From Planctomycetia bacterium (lineage in GTDB: Bacteria > Planctomycetota > Planctomycetia > Pirellulales > Thermoguttaceae): a stretch of DNA of 64,000 bases. The DNA is taken from assembly GCA_030539295.1 (NCBI GenBank), contig JAUNSJ010000011.1, positions 1 through 64,000 of the forward strand, written 5' to 3'. The position numbers and the translations under genes are program-made. Of the stretch, positions 44,444 through 54,352 are shown piece by piece (within the stretch, counting starts at the first letter, position 1; every line of letters starts with the position of its first letter). The notes below the pieces were generated by a model, which worked only from the letters and a program-made list of their open reading frames with translations, did not search any database and had not been told where the DNA came from.

Positions 44444-44755
44444 TACCTCAAAAAATCGAACTGGTAAACAGAGCCAGTCTATTGGACCGATTCAATGTAA
44501 GAGCGAGATGGGTTCTTGTCCAATTTTCAACCGGGTCGCCACTGCGATTGATTATTGAGCAAAACCAGCACGAAATCGAAAAAGTGTTCTGACCATTCCT
44601 GGGTAAGCCGAGCATTGTGTTTCTAAAGCACGAGGCATTCAAACAGACGATAGATTAACCCCAATTGACGATATTCCGCCGTCGTAAGGTCGGTCGAGGA
44701 GTCGACTTACGACGGCTCATCGCAAGTGGTGCTCCCCGATGCACGAGAAATCAAG
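44444..44755. other. Intergenic stretch with an 11-bp stem
   Basis: No gene is supported; a minus-strand frame at 44448-44642 has no recognisable motif. An inverted repeat GCCGTCGTAAG (44678-44688) / CTTACGACGGC (44706-44716) with a 17-nt loop lies downstream of the minus-strand tRNA and could define the 3' end of its transcript, although no T-run follows. Confidence 0.45.
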
Positions 44756-44829
44756 TAGGCCGGCACGGACTTGAACCGCAGACCCAGGGATTATGAGTCC
44801 CTTGCTCTAACCAACTGAGCTACCGGCCC
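44756..44829 (-). tRNA. tRNA with anticodon CAU (Met or Ile2)
   Basis: The minus strand folds as a cloverleaf: acceptor GGGCCGG/CCGGCCT (G1-U72 wobble), D-arm GCTC..GAGC, anticodon stem AGGGA/TCCCT with loop CTCATAA, and T-arm with TTCAAGT. CAU is used by elongator tRNA-Met or, after lysidine modification, tRNA-Ile2. It is not the initiator type by its acceptor end (position 1-72 pairs as G-U, no C1-A72). I favour Met slightly. Confidence 0.85.
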
Positions 44830-44906
44830 AGAAAGAGATACGCCTCGGCAGACGGCAACCCGGCAGGCTAGCCGTCGGACTGCAGCGACACCTCAAACTG
44901 ACTTCT

Positions 44907-44934
44907 ATTCTACCCGCTCTTTCGCTCTTGACAA
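44907..44934 (-). promoter_or_regulatory. Promoter of the CAU tRNA
   Basis: On the minus strand TTGTCA (44929-44934), a 16-bp spacer and TAGAAT (44907-44912), about 80 bp upstream of the tRNA. Confidence 0.5.
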
Positions 44935-45001
44935 GTGGTTCCCCCGGTTTTTTTAAACGGACTCCTGTTATGTCTGCGTAAAAAGTCAGTGCCTGTCGTT
45001 A

Positions 45002-45029
45002 TTGTCAAAAGAGCCAATTATATTATAAT
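45002..45029 (+). promoter_or_regulatory. purB promoter
   Basis: TTGTCA (45002-45007), a 16-bp spacer and TATAAT (45024-45029), about 80 bp before purB. Confidence 0.6.
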
Positions 45030-45110
45030 GGTAGGAAATGAGGGGTCGTCGTACGCGATTCCACAACGCGATCCAGAACGCATTCGAGAGATTCAGGAGA
45101 AAAGAGCGAG

Positions 45111-46541
45111 ATGACCGACTATAATAACTACAGTAATCCTTTAATTGAGCGATATTCATCCCGGGAGATGTGTCAGCTCTGGGGGCCGCAAAAAAAATTC
45201 AGTACGTGGCGTCGACTTTGGGTCGCACTGGCAGAGTCGGAGCACGAGTTAGGACTGCCGGTCTCTCGCGAGCAGATTGAGGAACTCAAAGCACACACCG
45301 ACGACATTGACTTTGAACGGGCAGCTCAATACGAAAAGGACCTGCGGCACGACGTCATGGCTCATGTCCATACCTATGGCGACGTCTGTCCCCTGGCACG
45401 GCCGGTCATCCATCTCGGAGCCACGAGCTGTTTCGTTACGGATAATACCGACGCGATCCTTTTGCGGGACGCCATGAAACTCATTCGCAAACGACTCGTT
45501 ACGGTTATTGACCGACTTGCCCGATTCGCCGACGAGTATAAGGATATGCCTTGTTTGGCCTTTACGCATTTGCAGTCGGCACAACCGACTACGGTCGGGA
45601 AACGTGCCTGTCTCTGGAACTATGATCTGGTTATGGACCTGGACGATTTGGAGCATCGAATTGCGACGATAAAAACACTGGGCAATAAGGGGACGACTGG
45701 AACCCAGGCAAGTTTTCTTAAACTGTTCGACGGGGACCATGCCAAGGTGCGTCAGTTGGAGGCCCTGCTGTGCCGGAAGATTGGTTTCGACGCCGCCTTT
45801 ACCGTGACGGGGCAGACGTATCCGCGTAAGCTGGACGCGCAGGTTCTGGACGTACTGGCCGGAATCGCCGCAAGTGCGCACAAATTCGCGACCGACTTGC
45901 GTATTCTCGCGCATCGCAAGGAGATGGAAGAGCCGTTCGAGAAGCATCAGATTGGTTCCTCGGCTATGGCGTATAAGCGGAATCCGATGAGGAGTGAGCG
46001 GATCTGTTCGCTGGCCCGATTTGTCTTGAGTCTTCAATCGTCGCCGGCCATGACCCTGTCGACGCAATGGTTTGAGCGAACGCTGGACGACAGTGCGAAT
46101 CGTCGGCTGGTCCTTCCCCAGGCATTTCTCGCGCTCGACGCATTGCTCATTATTTTTCAAAATATCGTCGAAGGACTCGTAGTTTATCCGAAAGTCATTG
46201 AAAAGAATCTGGCGGCTGAACTTCCGTTTATGGCCACCGAGAATATTCTCATGGCGGCCGTCGAGAAGGGCGGTGACCGACAGGACCTGCACGAGCGTAT
46301 TCGGGTCGCGTCTCAAGCGGCAGCCGCTGTTGTCAAGCAGGAGGGCGGGAATAACGACCTGATCGACCGCCTTAAGCAGGACGCGGCGTTTGCCGACGTC
46401 GATATTGATTCCGAACTGAATCCGGTCCGGTTCGTTGGCCGTGCCCCGCAGCAGGTAACGGAATTTATCGAGAAGGAAATAGAACCGATACGCGAGAAAT
46501 ATGCCGACTCCTTTACCGAAGAGGCCGAACTCCGCGTTTAA
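45111..46541 (+). CDS. purB: Adenylosuccinate lyase
   Basis: PurB cleaves SAICAR and adenylosuccinate, releasing fumarate, in purine synthesis. The 476-residue protein has the fumarase/aspartase superfamily signature '[17 protein letters not shown]', '[12 protein letters not shown]', '[15 protein letters not shown]' and '[14 protein letters not shown]'. It starts at ATG 45111 after AGGAGAAAAG. The M16 peptidase gene follows after 54 bp. Confidence 0.93.
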   Translation: MTDYNNYSNPLIERYSSREMCQLWGPQKKFSTWRRLWVALAESEHELGLPVSREQIEELKAHTDDIDFERAAQYEKDLRHDVMAHVHTYGDVCPLARPVIHLGATSCFVTDNTDAILLRDAMKLIRKRLVTVIDRLARFADEYKDMPCLAFTHLQSAQPTTVGKRACLWNYDLVMDLDDLEHRIATIKTLGNKGTTGTQASFLKLFDGDHAKVRQLEALLCRKIGFDAAFTVTGQTYPRKLDAQVLDVLAGIAASAHKFATDLRILAHRKEMEEPFEKHQIGSSAMAYKRNPMRSERICSLARFVLSLQSSPAMTLSTQWFERTLDDSANRRLVLPQAFLALDALLIIFQNIVEGLVVYPKVIEKNLAAELPFMATENILMAAVEKGGDRQDLHERIRVASQAAAAVVKQEGGNNDLIDRLKQDAAFADVDIDSELNPVRFVGRAPQQVTEFIEKEIEPIREKYADSFTEEAELRV

Positions 46542-46595
46542 ATATTTCACTTTTATGAATTTTCACTTTTATGAAAATTGGAGAAAGAAAACACA

Positions 46596-49256
46596 ATGAA
46601 ACTGTTTTTTTGTATTGCGATTTGTGCAACTTTACTCGCGTGCCTGGTTCGTAATAACGGGGCCGCCGGTCAGGAAAGCGGCCCGGCATCGGACGAACTG
46701 ACCGTTATACGACAGGTAGCGTGCGCGAAATCGACAACGCTCTATGAACTGTCGAACGGTCTGACGCTGTTTGTCCGCACGAAGCCCGGCTCGCCAACGG
46801 CCACGGTACGCGTACTCGTTCGCAATACAGGCAGTATGAATGAAGGTGAATTTCTCGGCAGCGGCATTAGCCATCTGGCAGAGCATCTGATCGCAACCGG
46901 CGGCACGAGCAAGCGAACCAAAGAGGAAACGAAGGACCTCATTAATCGCATGGGCGGTGCCATGAACGCCATGACCTCGAAGGAATTCACGGAATATTAT
47001 ATTGACTGTTCCGCCGAGTCCGTTTCGACGGCCATGTCCATTCTGGCCGATCAAATGCAAAATATTGTCATTGACCCAAAGGATTTTCTCTCGGAATCGC
47101 TCGTTGTGCGTCAGGAAGCGAAAGACGGACAAAACAATCGCGGGCGTGCGGCCAGTCAGCTCCTCATGTCGACGCTGTATCGGGAGCATCCGTATCGTCA
47201 TCCGGTCATTGGCTATTCCGATTTACTCGTTAAGCTGACACTCGATGATGTTATGAAATTTTACAAGGCACGCTACACGCCGAACAATCAGATCTGGATT
47301 GTCGCCGGAGACGTGGAGCCTGCTCGAATTCTGTCGGAAGTGAAAGAGCTTTATCGCGGAGTCCCGCGCGGGCCGGAGCAGATTCCGGTTACCGTGCGTG
47401 AGAGCGAACAGATGTCGCCGCGTCAGGCCGTGCGGGAAATGGACGGCGCTACGATTGCCGCTTATTTTGCCTGGCCGACCGTACGCTTGTCTGACCCGGA
47501 CACCTACCCGCTTGACGTCCTGGCGAATATACTTGCCGGTGGGGAGAGCAGTCGCTTCGTCGTCAAATATCAGCGGGACGCGCAAGTCGTGCTCGGAATT
47601 AACGCGGTCAATATGACTCCGGAAGCCGTGCCAGGCAGCTTTATCGTTCAGGCCGACCTCATGCCAGGCGATCTTGCGGCGTTCCAAACCTCTTTACTCG
47701 ACGATATTGCACAACTTGCAACGTTGCCGGTGGGTCAGGACGAGCTGCTTCGTGCGAAGAAGCAGATGGAAACGGCGTTCATTTTCAGTCAGCAGCAGAT
47801 CCAGACCGCCGCCGACAGTGTGATTCACAACTACATGCTCACCGGCGACCCGGACTATGAAGAGACCTATCTGGCGGGCATACGTCGCGTCGGCGCTGAA
47901 GATATTCGCCGGGTCGCTAAAAAATATTTCGCACCGGAACGACTTTCAAAAATCATGATCGTTCCGCCTGGTACAACCCTCGACGCGGCCGCGGATCAGA
48001 CGGGAATCGTCGAAGAAGAAATCCAGGCCATTCGCTTTCCGAGCCGGAATATTCGCGTACTGCTCAAACGAAATACACGCGATCCGATCGTCAATATTCA
48101 AGTTTTTGCACTGGGCAGCTCGCTTCTGGATTCCGACGCCAATGCCGGCCGAAGCGCTCTGCTGGCCGAACTGCTCGATAAGGGGAGTGCTCATTATACT
48201 CGCGATGAACTGGCCCGCTATTTCGATTCCATTGGCAGCGCCCTGACCGTGCGGGCAGGACGTAATACGATTTACGCCAATGCGACAGTGCTCAAAGACG
48301 ACTGTGCCAAGACCTTAAACGTCCTGTTCGACGCTCTGCTTACCCCGACGCTTTCGCAGGAGGAATTCGACAAGGCCAAAACTCTTCTGCTCAAGCGGGT
48401 CGAGCAGCGCAAAGACAATCCGATCCAGGAGCTGCTCGAAGCCTTTTCCGATTCGCTGCCCACGGCCACTCCGTATCATCTGCAGCTCGGCGGCACTGCG
48501 GAATCGCTCACGAACCTGACGCTGGATGAACTCCGCACCTATCACGGTCAGATCTTTACGCCGGCCAATCTGATCGTTACCGTTTTCGGTGATATCGACC
48601 CGAATCAGGTGGCTCAACAGATCAATAACGCGCTATCACAGCTTCCGGATGGAGCCGCGGCCCCGGAAATTTCGTTCGACCGTACGAATGAACTCATTGA
48701 GCCGATTCGCGAACATCGCGTAACAAATAAAGAAACGGCCATGGGAATTATAGCGTGGCCTACGGTGAGCAGTCGGGACGAGAAAATCTATTCCGCCTTA
48801 ACCGTACTTCAGGCCATACTCGGCGGCTACGGCTATCCGGGCGGCCGGCTGTTCGATGAGCTTCGCAGTCAAGGGCTGGTCTATCGGGTTCAGGTTGACC
48901 AGATGTCAGGCCCGGTACCAGGATATCTTTACGTTCTGTTCGAGACGCAGCCGGAGCAGCTCCAGACGGTCGTGGCCGAGGTCCTGCGAATTGTGGCAAC
49001 GGTCGCCAATGGCGATATAAGCGAGGATGAATTTCAGAAGGCAAAAGATCGCATTATCGCGTTCCATGCCATGGAGAAGCAGACAGCGGAAGAACAGGCA
49101 CGTCAGGCGGCGCTGGACGACCTTTATGGTCTTGGCTTTGCCTATGACCAGGGGTTCAACGAGCGTATTCAGGCCGTAACTCTGGAAGAGGTCATAGCTG
49201 CCGCGCGACAGTATTTAACTGAAAATATTATCGTTACGACGGGACCGGAAAATTAA
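46596..49256 (+). CDS. M16 zinc peptidase, two-domain
   Basis: From ATG 46596 (after TTGGAGAAAG) the product is 886 residues. A signal peptide with a possible lipobox 'LLAC' (C16) suggests a lipoprotein or secreted protein. The inverted zinc motif 'HLAEH' (H93, E96, H97) is followed by 'EFTEYYIDCSAES' and 'VRQEAKDGQNNRGR', and the first M16 pair (active plus inactive halves) is repeated in the second half without the zinc motif. It resembles pitrilysin/PqqL-type periplasmic peptidases. Substrate peptides are unknown. It is probably co-transcribed with purB only by proximity. Confidence 0.88.
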   Translation: MKLFFCIAICATLLACLVRNNGAAGQESGPASDELTVIRQVACAKSTTLYELSNGLTLFVRTKPGSPTATVRVLVRNTGSMNEGEFLGSGISHLAEHLIATGGTSKRTKEETKDLINRMGGAMNAMTSKEFTEYYIDCSAESVSTAMSILADQMQNIVIDPKDFLSESLVVRQEAKDGQNNRGRAASQLLMSTLYREHPYRHPVIGYSDLLVKLTLDDVMKFYKARYTPNNQIWIVAGDVEPARILSEVKELYRGVPRGPEQIPVTVRESEQMSPRQAVREMDGATIAAYFAWPTVRLSDPDTYPLDVLANILAGGESSRFVVKYQRDAQVVLGINAVNMTPEAVPGSFIVQADLMPGDLAAFQTSLLDDIAQLATLPVGQDELLRAKKQMETAFIFSQQQIQTAADSVIHNYMLTGDPDYEETYLAGIRRVGAEDIRRVAKKYFAPERLSKIMIVPPGTTLDAAADQTGIVEEEIQAIRFPSRNIRVLLKRNTRDPIVNIQVFALGSSLLDSDANAGRSALLAELLDKGSAHYTRDELARYFDSIGSALTVRAGRNTIYANATVLKDDCAKTLNVLFDALLTPTLSQEEFDKAKTLLLKRVEQRKDNPIQELLEAFSDSLPTATPYHLQLGGTAESLTNLTLDELRTYHGQIFTPANLIVTVFGDIDPNQVAQQINNALSQLPDGAAAPEISFDRTNELIEPIREHRVTNKETAMGIIAWPTVSSRDEKIYSALTVLQAILGGYGYPGGRLFDELRSQGLVYRVQVDQMSGPVPGYLYVLFETQPEQLQTVVAEVLRIVATVANGDISEDEFQKAKDRIIAFHAMEKQTAEEQARQAALDDLYGLGFAYDQGFNERIQAVTLEEVIAAARQYLTENIIVTTGPEN

Positions 49257-49274
49257 CGACGCTCCCCGGAACTG

Positions 49275-49312
49275 AAAAAAGCCGGTGATGAACGAAAAGC
49301 CCATCACCGGCT
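49275..49312 (-). terminator. Terminator between convergent genes
   Basis: Arms GCCGGTGATG (49281-49290) and CATCACCGGC (49302-49311). Six A on the plus strand (49275-49280) give a U-run on the minus transcript, so it serves the metallo-beta-lactamase-fold gene most clearly and may also stop the M16 transcript. Confidence 0.65.
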
Positions 49313-49627
49313 GTCGGAAAACTTGCCGGCTAAGGCAAGAGTATGACCCAAAATATACTCTCGCACGCAATTGCTGAATTTTGCACGATTACCCCGGAGA
49401 GAGGGAACGCGAAAATACTTAGCGCTGCCGACCCAAGTTGACCACGACTGGCCGCCCTCGAAAAATGAGGTGAAGGGCAGCAAGTCACAAACCATTTCAG
49501 TCAACAGGGGAAGCATAAAGATTATCCGCGTTTCCCGCAAGGTCAATTTTTTAAAAAAATCAAAAAAAATGACCCGGTTGGAATATTATAAAGTTTAATC
49601 CGTCACAACTCGCGGCAGTATCATGAG
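49313..49627. other. Intergenic stretch, no gene assigned
   Basis: About 315 bp between convergent genes. Short open frames occur on both strands but none has a motif or a good ribosome binding site. I see nothing further in it. Confidence 0.3.
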
Positions 49628-50452
49628 TTACAGTGATACAGAGTCGCCTGCCTGAAGCTCAAAAACCGGGGCGGTACAGTGTCGTTTTAAGTATTGCATA
49701 ACAGCTTCCCCGGTGCAGTGCATGAGGTAGATCCGGCGCACCATGAATTCGTTCAGATAATCCGCGGTTTCGGCCAGTCGCTCGGCAGTCGCATTTTTCA
49801 AGTGGAGACCGCCGACGACCGTGTCAATTGCAAAGCCGTGAGTCCGGCAATGGTTCAATGTGTTCAAAAGTCCCGAATGACAGCAACCGGTGAGCAGGAC
49901 ATTTTCTTTTCCCCGCTGAATGACCAGGGCCAGTTCATCGTTAAAGAGGTCAGGATGAATAGCTTCCGGTTCCTGGAAGAAGGGTCCGCCACAATCTTCA
50001 CAGGCTTCATGGGGAATCGGTCCGGTGAGAAACAGGCCCTTATCGACTTGTGTCCAAGTGGAAATGACAACCCGCTGCTCCTCGGGCAGCGCGGCCAACG
50101 CGGCGCGAGCCTCCTCCGGCAATGAAATATCACGCGGCTTACTCCCGGCGGGGCATGAATAGCGTCGGGCTTCAACCCCTTGTCCGTGATAGACGGTGGT
50201 TTGCGGACGCGCGCGAAGAAATGTGGCCAAGGCGCCCGTATGGTCATAGTGACCGTGACTGAGAATGAGTCCGTCCCAAATGACTTCGCGGAGACCGGCC
50301 GCAATCGCATTCGCCTTGAGCGCGTCGCCTGCACCGGTGTCGTAAAGATACTGCCAAAAGGCCGAACGGACCGCTACGGCCAAACCATGCTCTTGAGAAT
50401 ACCCCTGACGAGCCTTGTCGTTCACAATAACGGTAAGCGTTAGTGCATTCAT
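49628..50452 (-). CDS. Metallo-beta-lactamase-fold hydrolase
   Basis: The 274-residue protein has the metal motif 'SHGHYDHTG' (H66, H68, D70, H71), 'LLTGCCHSGLLNTL' (third metal His region) and 'VVGGLHL'. It resembles the family annotated as dihydropterin-ribofuranosyl-aminobenzene-phosphate synthase-like / F420-type MBL proteins, in which 'GCCHxG' is typical. The true reaction is unknown. It stands alone, convergent to the M16 gene, with a terminator at its 3' side. Confidence 0.8.
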   Translation of the reverse strand: MNALTLTVIVNDKARQGYSQEHGLAVAVRSAFWQYLYDTGAGDALKANAIAAGLREVIWDGLILSHGHYDHTGALATFLRARPQTTVYHGQGVEARRYSCPAGSKPRDISLPEEARAALAALPEEQRVVISTWTQVDKGLFLTGPIPHEACEDCGGPFFQEPEAIHPDLFNDELALVIQRGKENVLLTGCCHSGLLNTLNHCRTHGFAIDTVVGGLHLKNATAERLAETADYLNEFMVRRIYLMHCTGEAVMQYLKRHCTAPVFELQAGDSVSL

Positions 50453-50734
50453 CTGTCGTCCTTTTTCTGATTCTCTCTATATTTCTCAAAATTCTCGCTA
50501 CAAGCCAGGTTACACCATCTGCATACCCGTTTTAACGGTATGAGCATACCCTTTTTGCGGATACGTCGTCCACTATTTCTCATGGTACCTTAATTCCCCC
50601 AATATGTCAAGCAGGCCCTCCCTTTCAGGATGAGGAGGGCACGACCTGACGCTCGACGCCCAACTTCGTTCGCTCATTACGCGTCATTTGTCTGTTATCG
50701 CAACCCGATTTGGCATGCACCCGGTCCTTTTCGC

Positions 50735-50763
50735 TTGACAAAGGCGTTGTATTCCTGTATGAT
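50735..50763 (+). promoter_or_regulatory. Promoter of the gene at 50833
   Basis: TTGACA (50735-50740), a 17-bp spacer and TATGAT (50758-50763). Its position inside the upstream part of the open frame shows that the start at 50710 is not used. The rest of the 50453-50832 gap holds nothing else that I recognise. Confidence 0.7.
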
Positions 50764-50832
50764 TATTCTTTACAGGACAGGCGGGACGCGTCTGTCGGCG
50801 GAGAGACGTCCGCGTTTTTCGGTCAAGTTGAA

Positions 50833-51840
50833 ATGAAGATTGCGAGGTTTTGCGTGAATAAAAGAACAGCTGCATCCTTAATGGTGGTTTTTTTTCTGGT
50901 TTTTGTGTCCGGTAAGCACATGGCGGCCGCGCAGGAGCAAGGGGACATCCCCGAGGGCGTCATTCAAAAATGGAAGAACTACTGGACGAATGCAGCTCAT
51001 TCGTCGACCCGGGCAGAGATCTTTTCAACTTCTCAAAAGGGCGACAAAAACATTGTAACAAGAAGTATCATTGACTTTCCCTGTCTCATTGTTGAGACCG
51101 AGAATAAAACCGCCCAAACAAATCATGTTCTTGGTTTTAATTTGCAGTATCATTTTGTACTCTCAAAACGGACTGAAGAAACGGATTGGAAGATTGAACG
51201 CGTTGAGACGAGGGATAACGTCCCAACGAACCCTTGGGACTGGTTAACAGGGGCAAAGCCCGCAAGCGACCCTGTAGCGGCCGCACTTCGCGATTCCTGC
51301 CTGCCCTTTTTGGTGTGCGGAGCGGTCACGCTCCCGGAAATGGTCCATAGCGACGAGGTGCAAGTTGCCATTCATGGACTCAATGAGGGAAGTGAACAAT
51401 CGCCTGCGACTCTTGAGTATAAGACAACTGACAAGGATACTGCTAATCAGTTTCGAGGCGTATTTCAGTACGGCACGGCTACTCTTGACCCCAAGTCTTT
51501 TCTCGTGACGCGAGCGGAGACCTTGGTGGAAGAGCAGCCGGAGTATAAAATTCTTCTGCAAAACGAGTATGAGGAAGGTGAAAATGACGTGCCTGTCCTG
51601 ACGAAAAGTGTTGAAACGGTTGTTGTATCCGGGAACGAGGTTTACTCCAGTGTGCGAACGGTTCAAACGGATTCCGTGACAGACATCGGGCCCGAGCGTT
51701 TTTCTCTTTCGCACTATGGCCTGGAGGAACCGGCTAGCCTCGCGAGAACTGAACGTTATCATCACATTCGCTTGTGGCTTCTGGCGGGTTCTGTTCTGCT
51801 TTTCCTCCTGGTGCGACGCATTATGTCGCGAACCACGTAA
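50833..51840 (+). CDS. Secreted/membrane protein of unknown family
   Basis: The 335-residue protein starts at ATG 50833, chosen because the promoter at 50735-50763 rules out earlier starts. It has an N-terminal signal (about residues 12-33, ..MVVFFLVFVSG..), a long extracytoplasmic beta-rich region without cysteine pairs, and a C-terminal transmembrane helix 'IRLWLLAGSVLLFLLVRRIM' with a basic end. No family is recognised; it looks like a planctomycete-specific surface protein. Confidence 0.6.
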   Translation: MKIARFCVNKRTAASLMVVFFLVFVSGKHMAAAQEQGDIPEGVIQKWKNYWTNAAHSSTRAEIFSTSQKGDKNIVTRSIIDFPCLIVETENKTAQTNHVLGFNLQYHFVLSKRTEETDWKIERVETRDNVPTNPWDWLTGAKPASDPVAAALRDSCLPFLVCGAVTLPEMVHSDEVQVAIHGLNEGSEQSPATLEYKTTDKDTANQFRGVFQYGTATLDPKSFLVTRAETLVEEQPEYKILLQNEYEEGENDVPVLTKSVETVVVSGNEVYSSVRTVQTDSVTDIGPERFSLSHYGLEEPASLARTERYHHIRLWLLAGSVLLFLLVRRIMSRTT

Positions 51841-51855
51841 AAAGCAGGACAGTGT

Positions 51856-52425
51856 TTACGCCTCCTGACCAAACGGGTCTGCAATGACAACGGAATCGAG
51901 CGGGGAACCCGGTTTCTCCGGGTCGACCGACTCATCCTCCGGCAGAAAAGGGCGAACGAAAAGGGACACGCCTTCTGTCCGAACGGCTATAATTTCGCAG
52001 TTCGGATCAATGGCCCCGGCTTCACTGACCGCTTCGTAACTCTTTCCGCCGAAAAGGACTTTCCCGGACGGCATCATGAGTGACAGAGTGCGTCCATGCG
52101 TGCCAACCAGCTGGCGGAGTTCCTCTCGAAGGGGGTCAACTTCTTCCGGCGACTGTACTTCCGTCTCCAGAAAGAATCGTCTGCCAAAAGGTGTCTTGGG
52201 TATTACACGCAAGACGAGCACGACCACAAGGGGGCCGAATATCATGAGCAGAACAAGTAGCCCAAACCCGAAAAAAGGATTCAGTTCAAAGGCAAGTACA
52301 ACTGCCGCAATGAGCGACAGGCCGGCAATAACCGAAAGCAGTCCCATGGACGGGACAAAGACCTCCAGGATCCCGAAAAAGACGGCTGCCGCAAGTGATA
52401 CAATAACCCAAAAGGCAAGAGACAT
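51856..52425 (-). CDS. NfeD-like membrane protein
   Basis: The 189-residue protein has three membrane helices (about 5-70) including 'FFGILEVFVPSMGLLSVIAGLSLIAAVVL' and a soluble C-terminal OB-fold: 'LVGTHGRTLSLMMPSGKVLFGGKSYEAVSEAGAIDPNCEIIAVRTEGVSLFVRP'. NfeD proteins partner SPFH/stomatin proteins in membrane domains; here no SPFH gene is next to it. It is the third gene of the minus-strand group glmU-like / ispG / nfeD, 60 bp after ispG. Confidence 0.8.
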   Translation of the reverse strand: MSLAFWVIVSLAAAVFFGILEVFVPSMGLLSVIAGLSLIAAVVLAFELNPFFGFGLLVLLMIFGPLVVVLVLRVIPKTPFGRRFFLETEVQSPEEVDPLREELRQLVGTHGRTLSLMMPSGKVLFGGKSYEAVSEAGAIDPNCEIIAVRTEGVSLFVRPFLPEDESVDPEKPGSPLDSVVIADPFGQEA

Positions 52426-52484
52426 TGTTAGTTTCCCCTTTCTTTTCCCCGAAACTTAAGGTGCTCGTCAAGTCAGTTCGTCAT

Positions 52485-53597
52485 TTACGATTGTTTGATT
52501 CCTCGGACACGTAATAATTCCAGCAGTTGCGCGATAACCTCGTCGTAGGGCCAGGTTCCCCGGGACTGACTTCCTTCTTTCAGATGGACCGCGTTGGGGC
52601 CGCACCAGAGTCCGAAGTCGGCATCGTCCGTTTCACCAGGGCCATTTACACGACAGCCCATTACCGCGATTTTTAAGGGGTAGTCAGACGCAAACTCTGT
52701 GGCCGCACGTACTTGCTCCGCGAGCTGAACGAATCTTGAGTTCTCGACTCGGGCACAGCTCGGGCAACTGACAATATTGAGTTTCGGCAGCCTAACGGAC
52801 GCCGGGTCCAAAACATCGCCTTGTTCCACACGCTGGATGAGTTGCAGTCCGGCCAGCACTTCCTCCGCTTTACGGTCGTTTTCCACGGTAAGAGAGACGC
52901 GAAGTGTATCGCCAATACCTTCGGCGAGCAGTGGCTCCAGGGCCATACGTGATTTAATAATACCCCACGGCGGAGCGCCTGCTTCTGTAACGCCCAGATG
53001 AAGAGGAATGGCCGGACGCTGTCGCGCGAAAGTGCGATTCAGATCAAGGACTTTAGCCGGGTCCGACGATTTCAGGGAGACGCAAAAACGCGTAAAGCCA
53101 AGCGATTCAAGGAAATCCGCATGCTCCAGGGCACTTTGCAGCATAGGGTCGTCGTCGCCTGCGTGCTCCGGGTCCAGACTCCCGCAATTAACGCCAATAC
53201 GGAGCGCGCAGTTAAAGTCAACCGCGACCTGAACCAGCCATGCGACCTTCTTTTGCCAAGGGAGATTGGGTTCATTGTGGTAGAGATGGCCGGGATTATA
53301 GCGAATCTTATCGACGTACGGAGCCACCTCTTCTGCCAGGCGAAAATTCTCCTGCAGGTCCACCGAGAGAGGTACGGCGGTCTTCGCGCGAATTTCGGCC
53401 AGGGCAAGGACGTCCTGATGCGTATCGACGGCCAGACGAACGAGCGCGGCTCCGGCCTCGGACAGCCGGTTTACCGTCGCAACAACGTCGGGCACCAGGG
53501 TCGTTTTGACCGCAGCCATGGATTGAACGACAATGGGCGCGTTACCGCCCATTTCCAAGGGCCCGATTGTGATTTTTCGTGTTGTGCGGGGCGTCAT
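52485..53597 (-). CDS. ispG: 4-hydroxy-3-methylbut-2-enyl diphosphate synthase
   Basis: IspG is the [4Fe-4S] enzyme of the MEP isoprenoid pathway that makes HMBPP. The 370-residue protein has 'IGPLEMGGNAPIVVQSMAAVKT', 'RYNPGHLY', 'LRIGVNCGSLD', 'SCPSCAR' and 'GCRVNGPGETDDADFG', with the conserved cluster cysteines. Its start overlaps the stop of the upstream GlmU-like gene by 4 bp (ATGA type), so the two are translationally coupled. Confidence 0.93.
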   Translation of the reverse strand: MTPRTTRKITIGPLEMGGNAPIVVQSMAAVKTTLVPDVVATVNRLSEAGAALVRLAVDTHQDVLALAEIRAKTAVPLSVDLQENFRLAEEVAPYVDKIRYNPGHLYHNEPNLPWQKKVAWLVQVAVDFNCALRIGVNCGSLDPEHAGDDDPMLQSALEHADFLESLGFTRFCVSLKSSDPAKVLDLNRTFARQRPAIPLHLGVTEAGAPPWGIIKSRMALEPLLAEGIGDTLRVSLTVENDRKAEEVLAGLQLIQRVEQGDVLDPASVRLPKLNIVSCPSCARVENSRFVQLAEQVRAATEFASDYPLKIAVMGCRVNGPGETDDADFGLWCGPNAVHLKEGSQSRGTWPYDEVIAQLLELLRVRGIKQS

Positions 53598-54352
53598 GGT
53601 TGCCTCTCCCTCATGGCCTTTTCCACCAGTTCCAAGTCCGCAAGTGTATTGACGCCAAAGCTTTCGAACGCATGAAGGACAGGTTCGGCAAACACGGACA
53701 GGTCATATTTTCTCATAATAGCCGGGACATCGGTTATATAATATTCTTTTTGTGCGTTGTTGGGTCGAAGGGCGTCGAGTGCGTTGAGTAGGGACGAGGA
53801 GCGGAAAAGGTAATAACTCATATTGACTTCGCGAATTCTCTTTTGCTCTTCCGTGGCGTCTTTTTCTTCCACGATTCCGGCAAAATCGCCGGCTTCATCG
53901 CGGAGAATGCGGCCCAAGCCGGTGGGATTGTCCTTAAAGGCGGTCCCAAGAATGACGCCTGGCACAGCTCCCTGGTCCGCACGCTGCTCGTACAGGTCGA
54001 ACAGTTTTTGAACGGACTCTGTTTGAAGCATGGGACTGTCGCCGGCCACAACAAAAACAGGGGAGTCACTTGCGGCCAGAAAGTCGTGGCACGACCTGAC
54101 CGCGTGTCCTGTTCCGAGTTGTTCCGTTTGTTCGCAGAATTGCAGATTGGGCCACCAGGCCAGTGCTTCGCGAACGAGGTCCTGACGATAGCCGACCACG
54201 ACGGCTGTGGCCGCAAGCTCAAGGGGCGCCAGTGCTTCGAGCACATATTCGATGATCGGCTTGCCCAAAACGGGAAAAAGGACTTTGGGCAGGTCCGATT
54301 TCATGCGAGTCCCCTTACCAGCGGCAAGGATAATGGCTTTTTTGGTGTTCAT
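53594..54352 (-). CDS. GlmU-type uridylyltransferase domain, no acetyltransferase
   Basis: From ATG 54352 the protein has 252 residues. It has the nucleotidyltransferase start 'AIILAAGKGTRMKSDLPKVLFPVLGKP', 'EQTEQLGTGHAVRS', 'VVAGDSPMLQ', 'GLGRILRD', 'FAGIVEEKDAT' and 'EVNMSYYLF', all characteristic of the N-terminal pyrophosphorylase half of GlmU. The left-handed beta-helix acetyltransferase half (about 200 residues) is absent. It should make UDP-GlcNAc from GlcNAc-1-P; the acetylation step must be encoded elsewhere. It overlaps ispG by 4 bp. Confidence 0.88.
   Translation of the reverse strand: MNTKKAIILAAGKGTRMKSDLPKVLFPVLGKPIIEYVLEALAPLELAATAVVVGYRQDLVREALAWWPNLQFCEQTEQLGTGHAVRSCHDFLAASDSPVFVVAGDSPMLQTESVQKLFDLYEQRADQGAVPGVILGTAFKDNPTGLGRILRDEAGDFAGIVEEKDATEEQKRIREVNMSYYLFRSSSLLNALDALRPNNAQKEYYITDVPAIMRKYDLSVFAEPVLHAFESFGVNTLADLELVEKAMRERQP

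Noticed and set aside
45249-46550. 433-codon minus-strand open frame opposite purB
   Set aside because: It is entirely antisense to a well-supported adenylosuccinate lyase, has an odd composition and no motif; long antisense frames are common in this codon usage.
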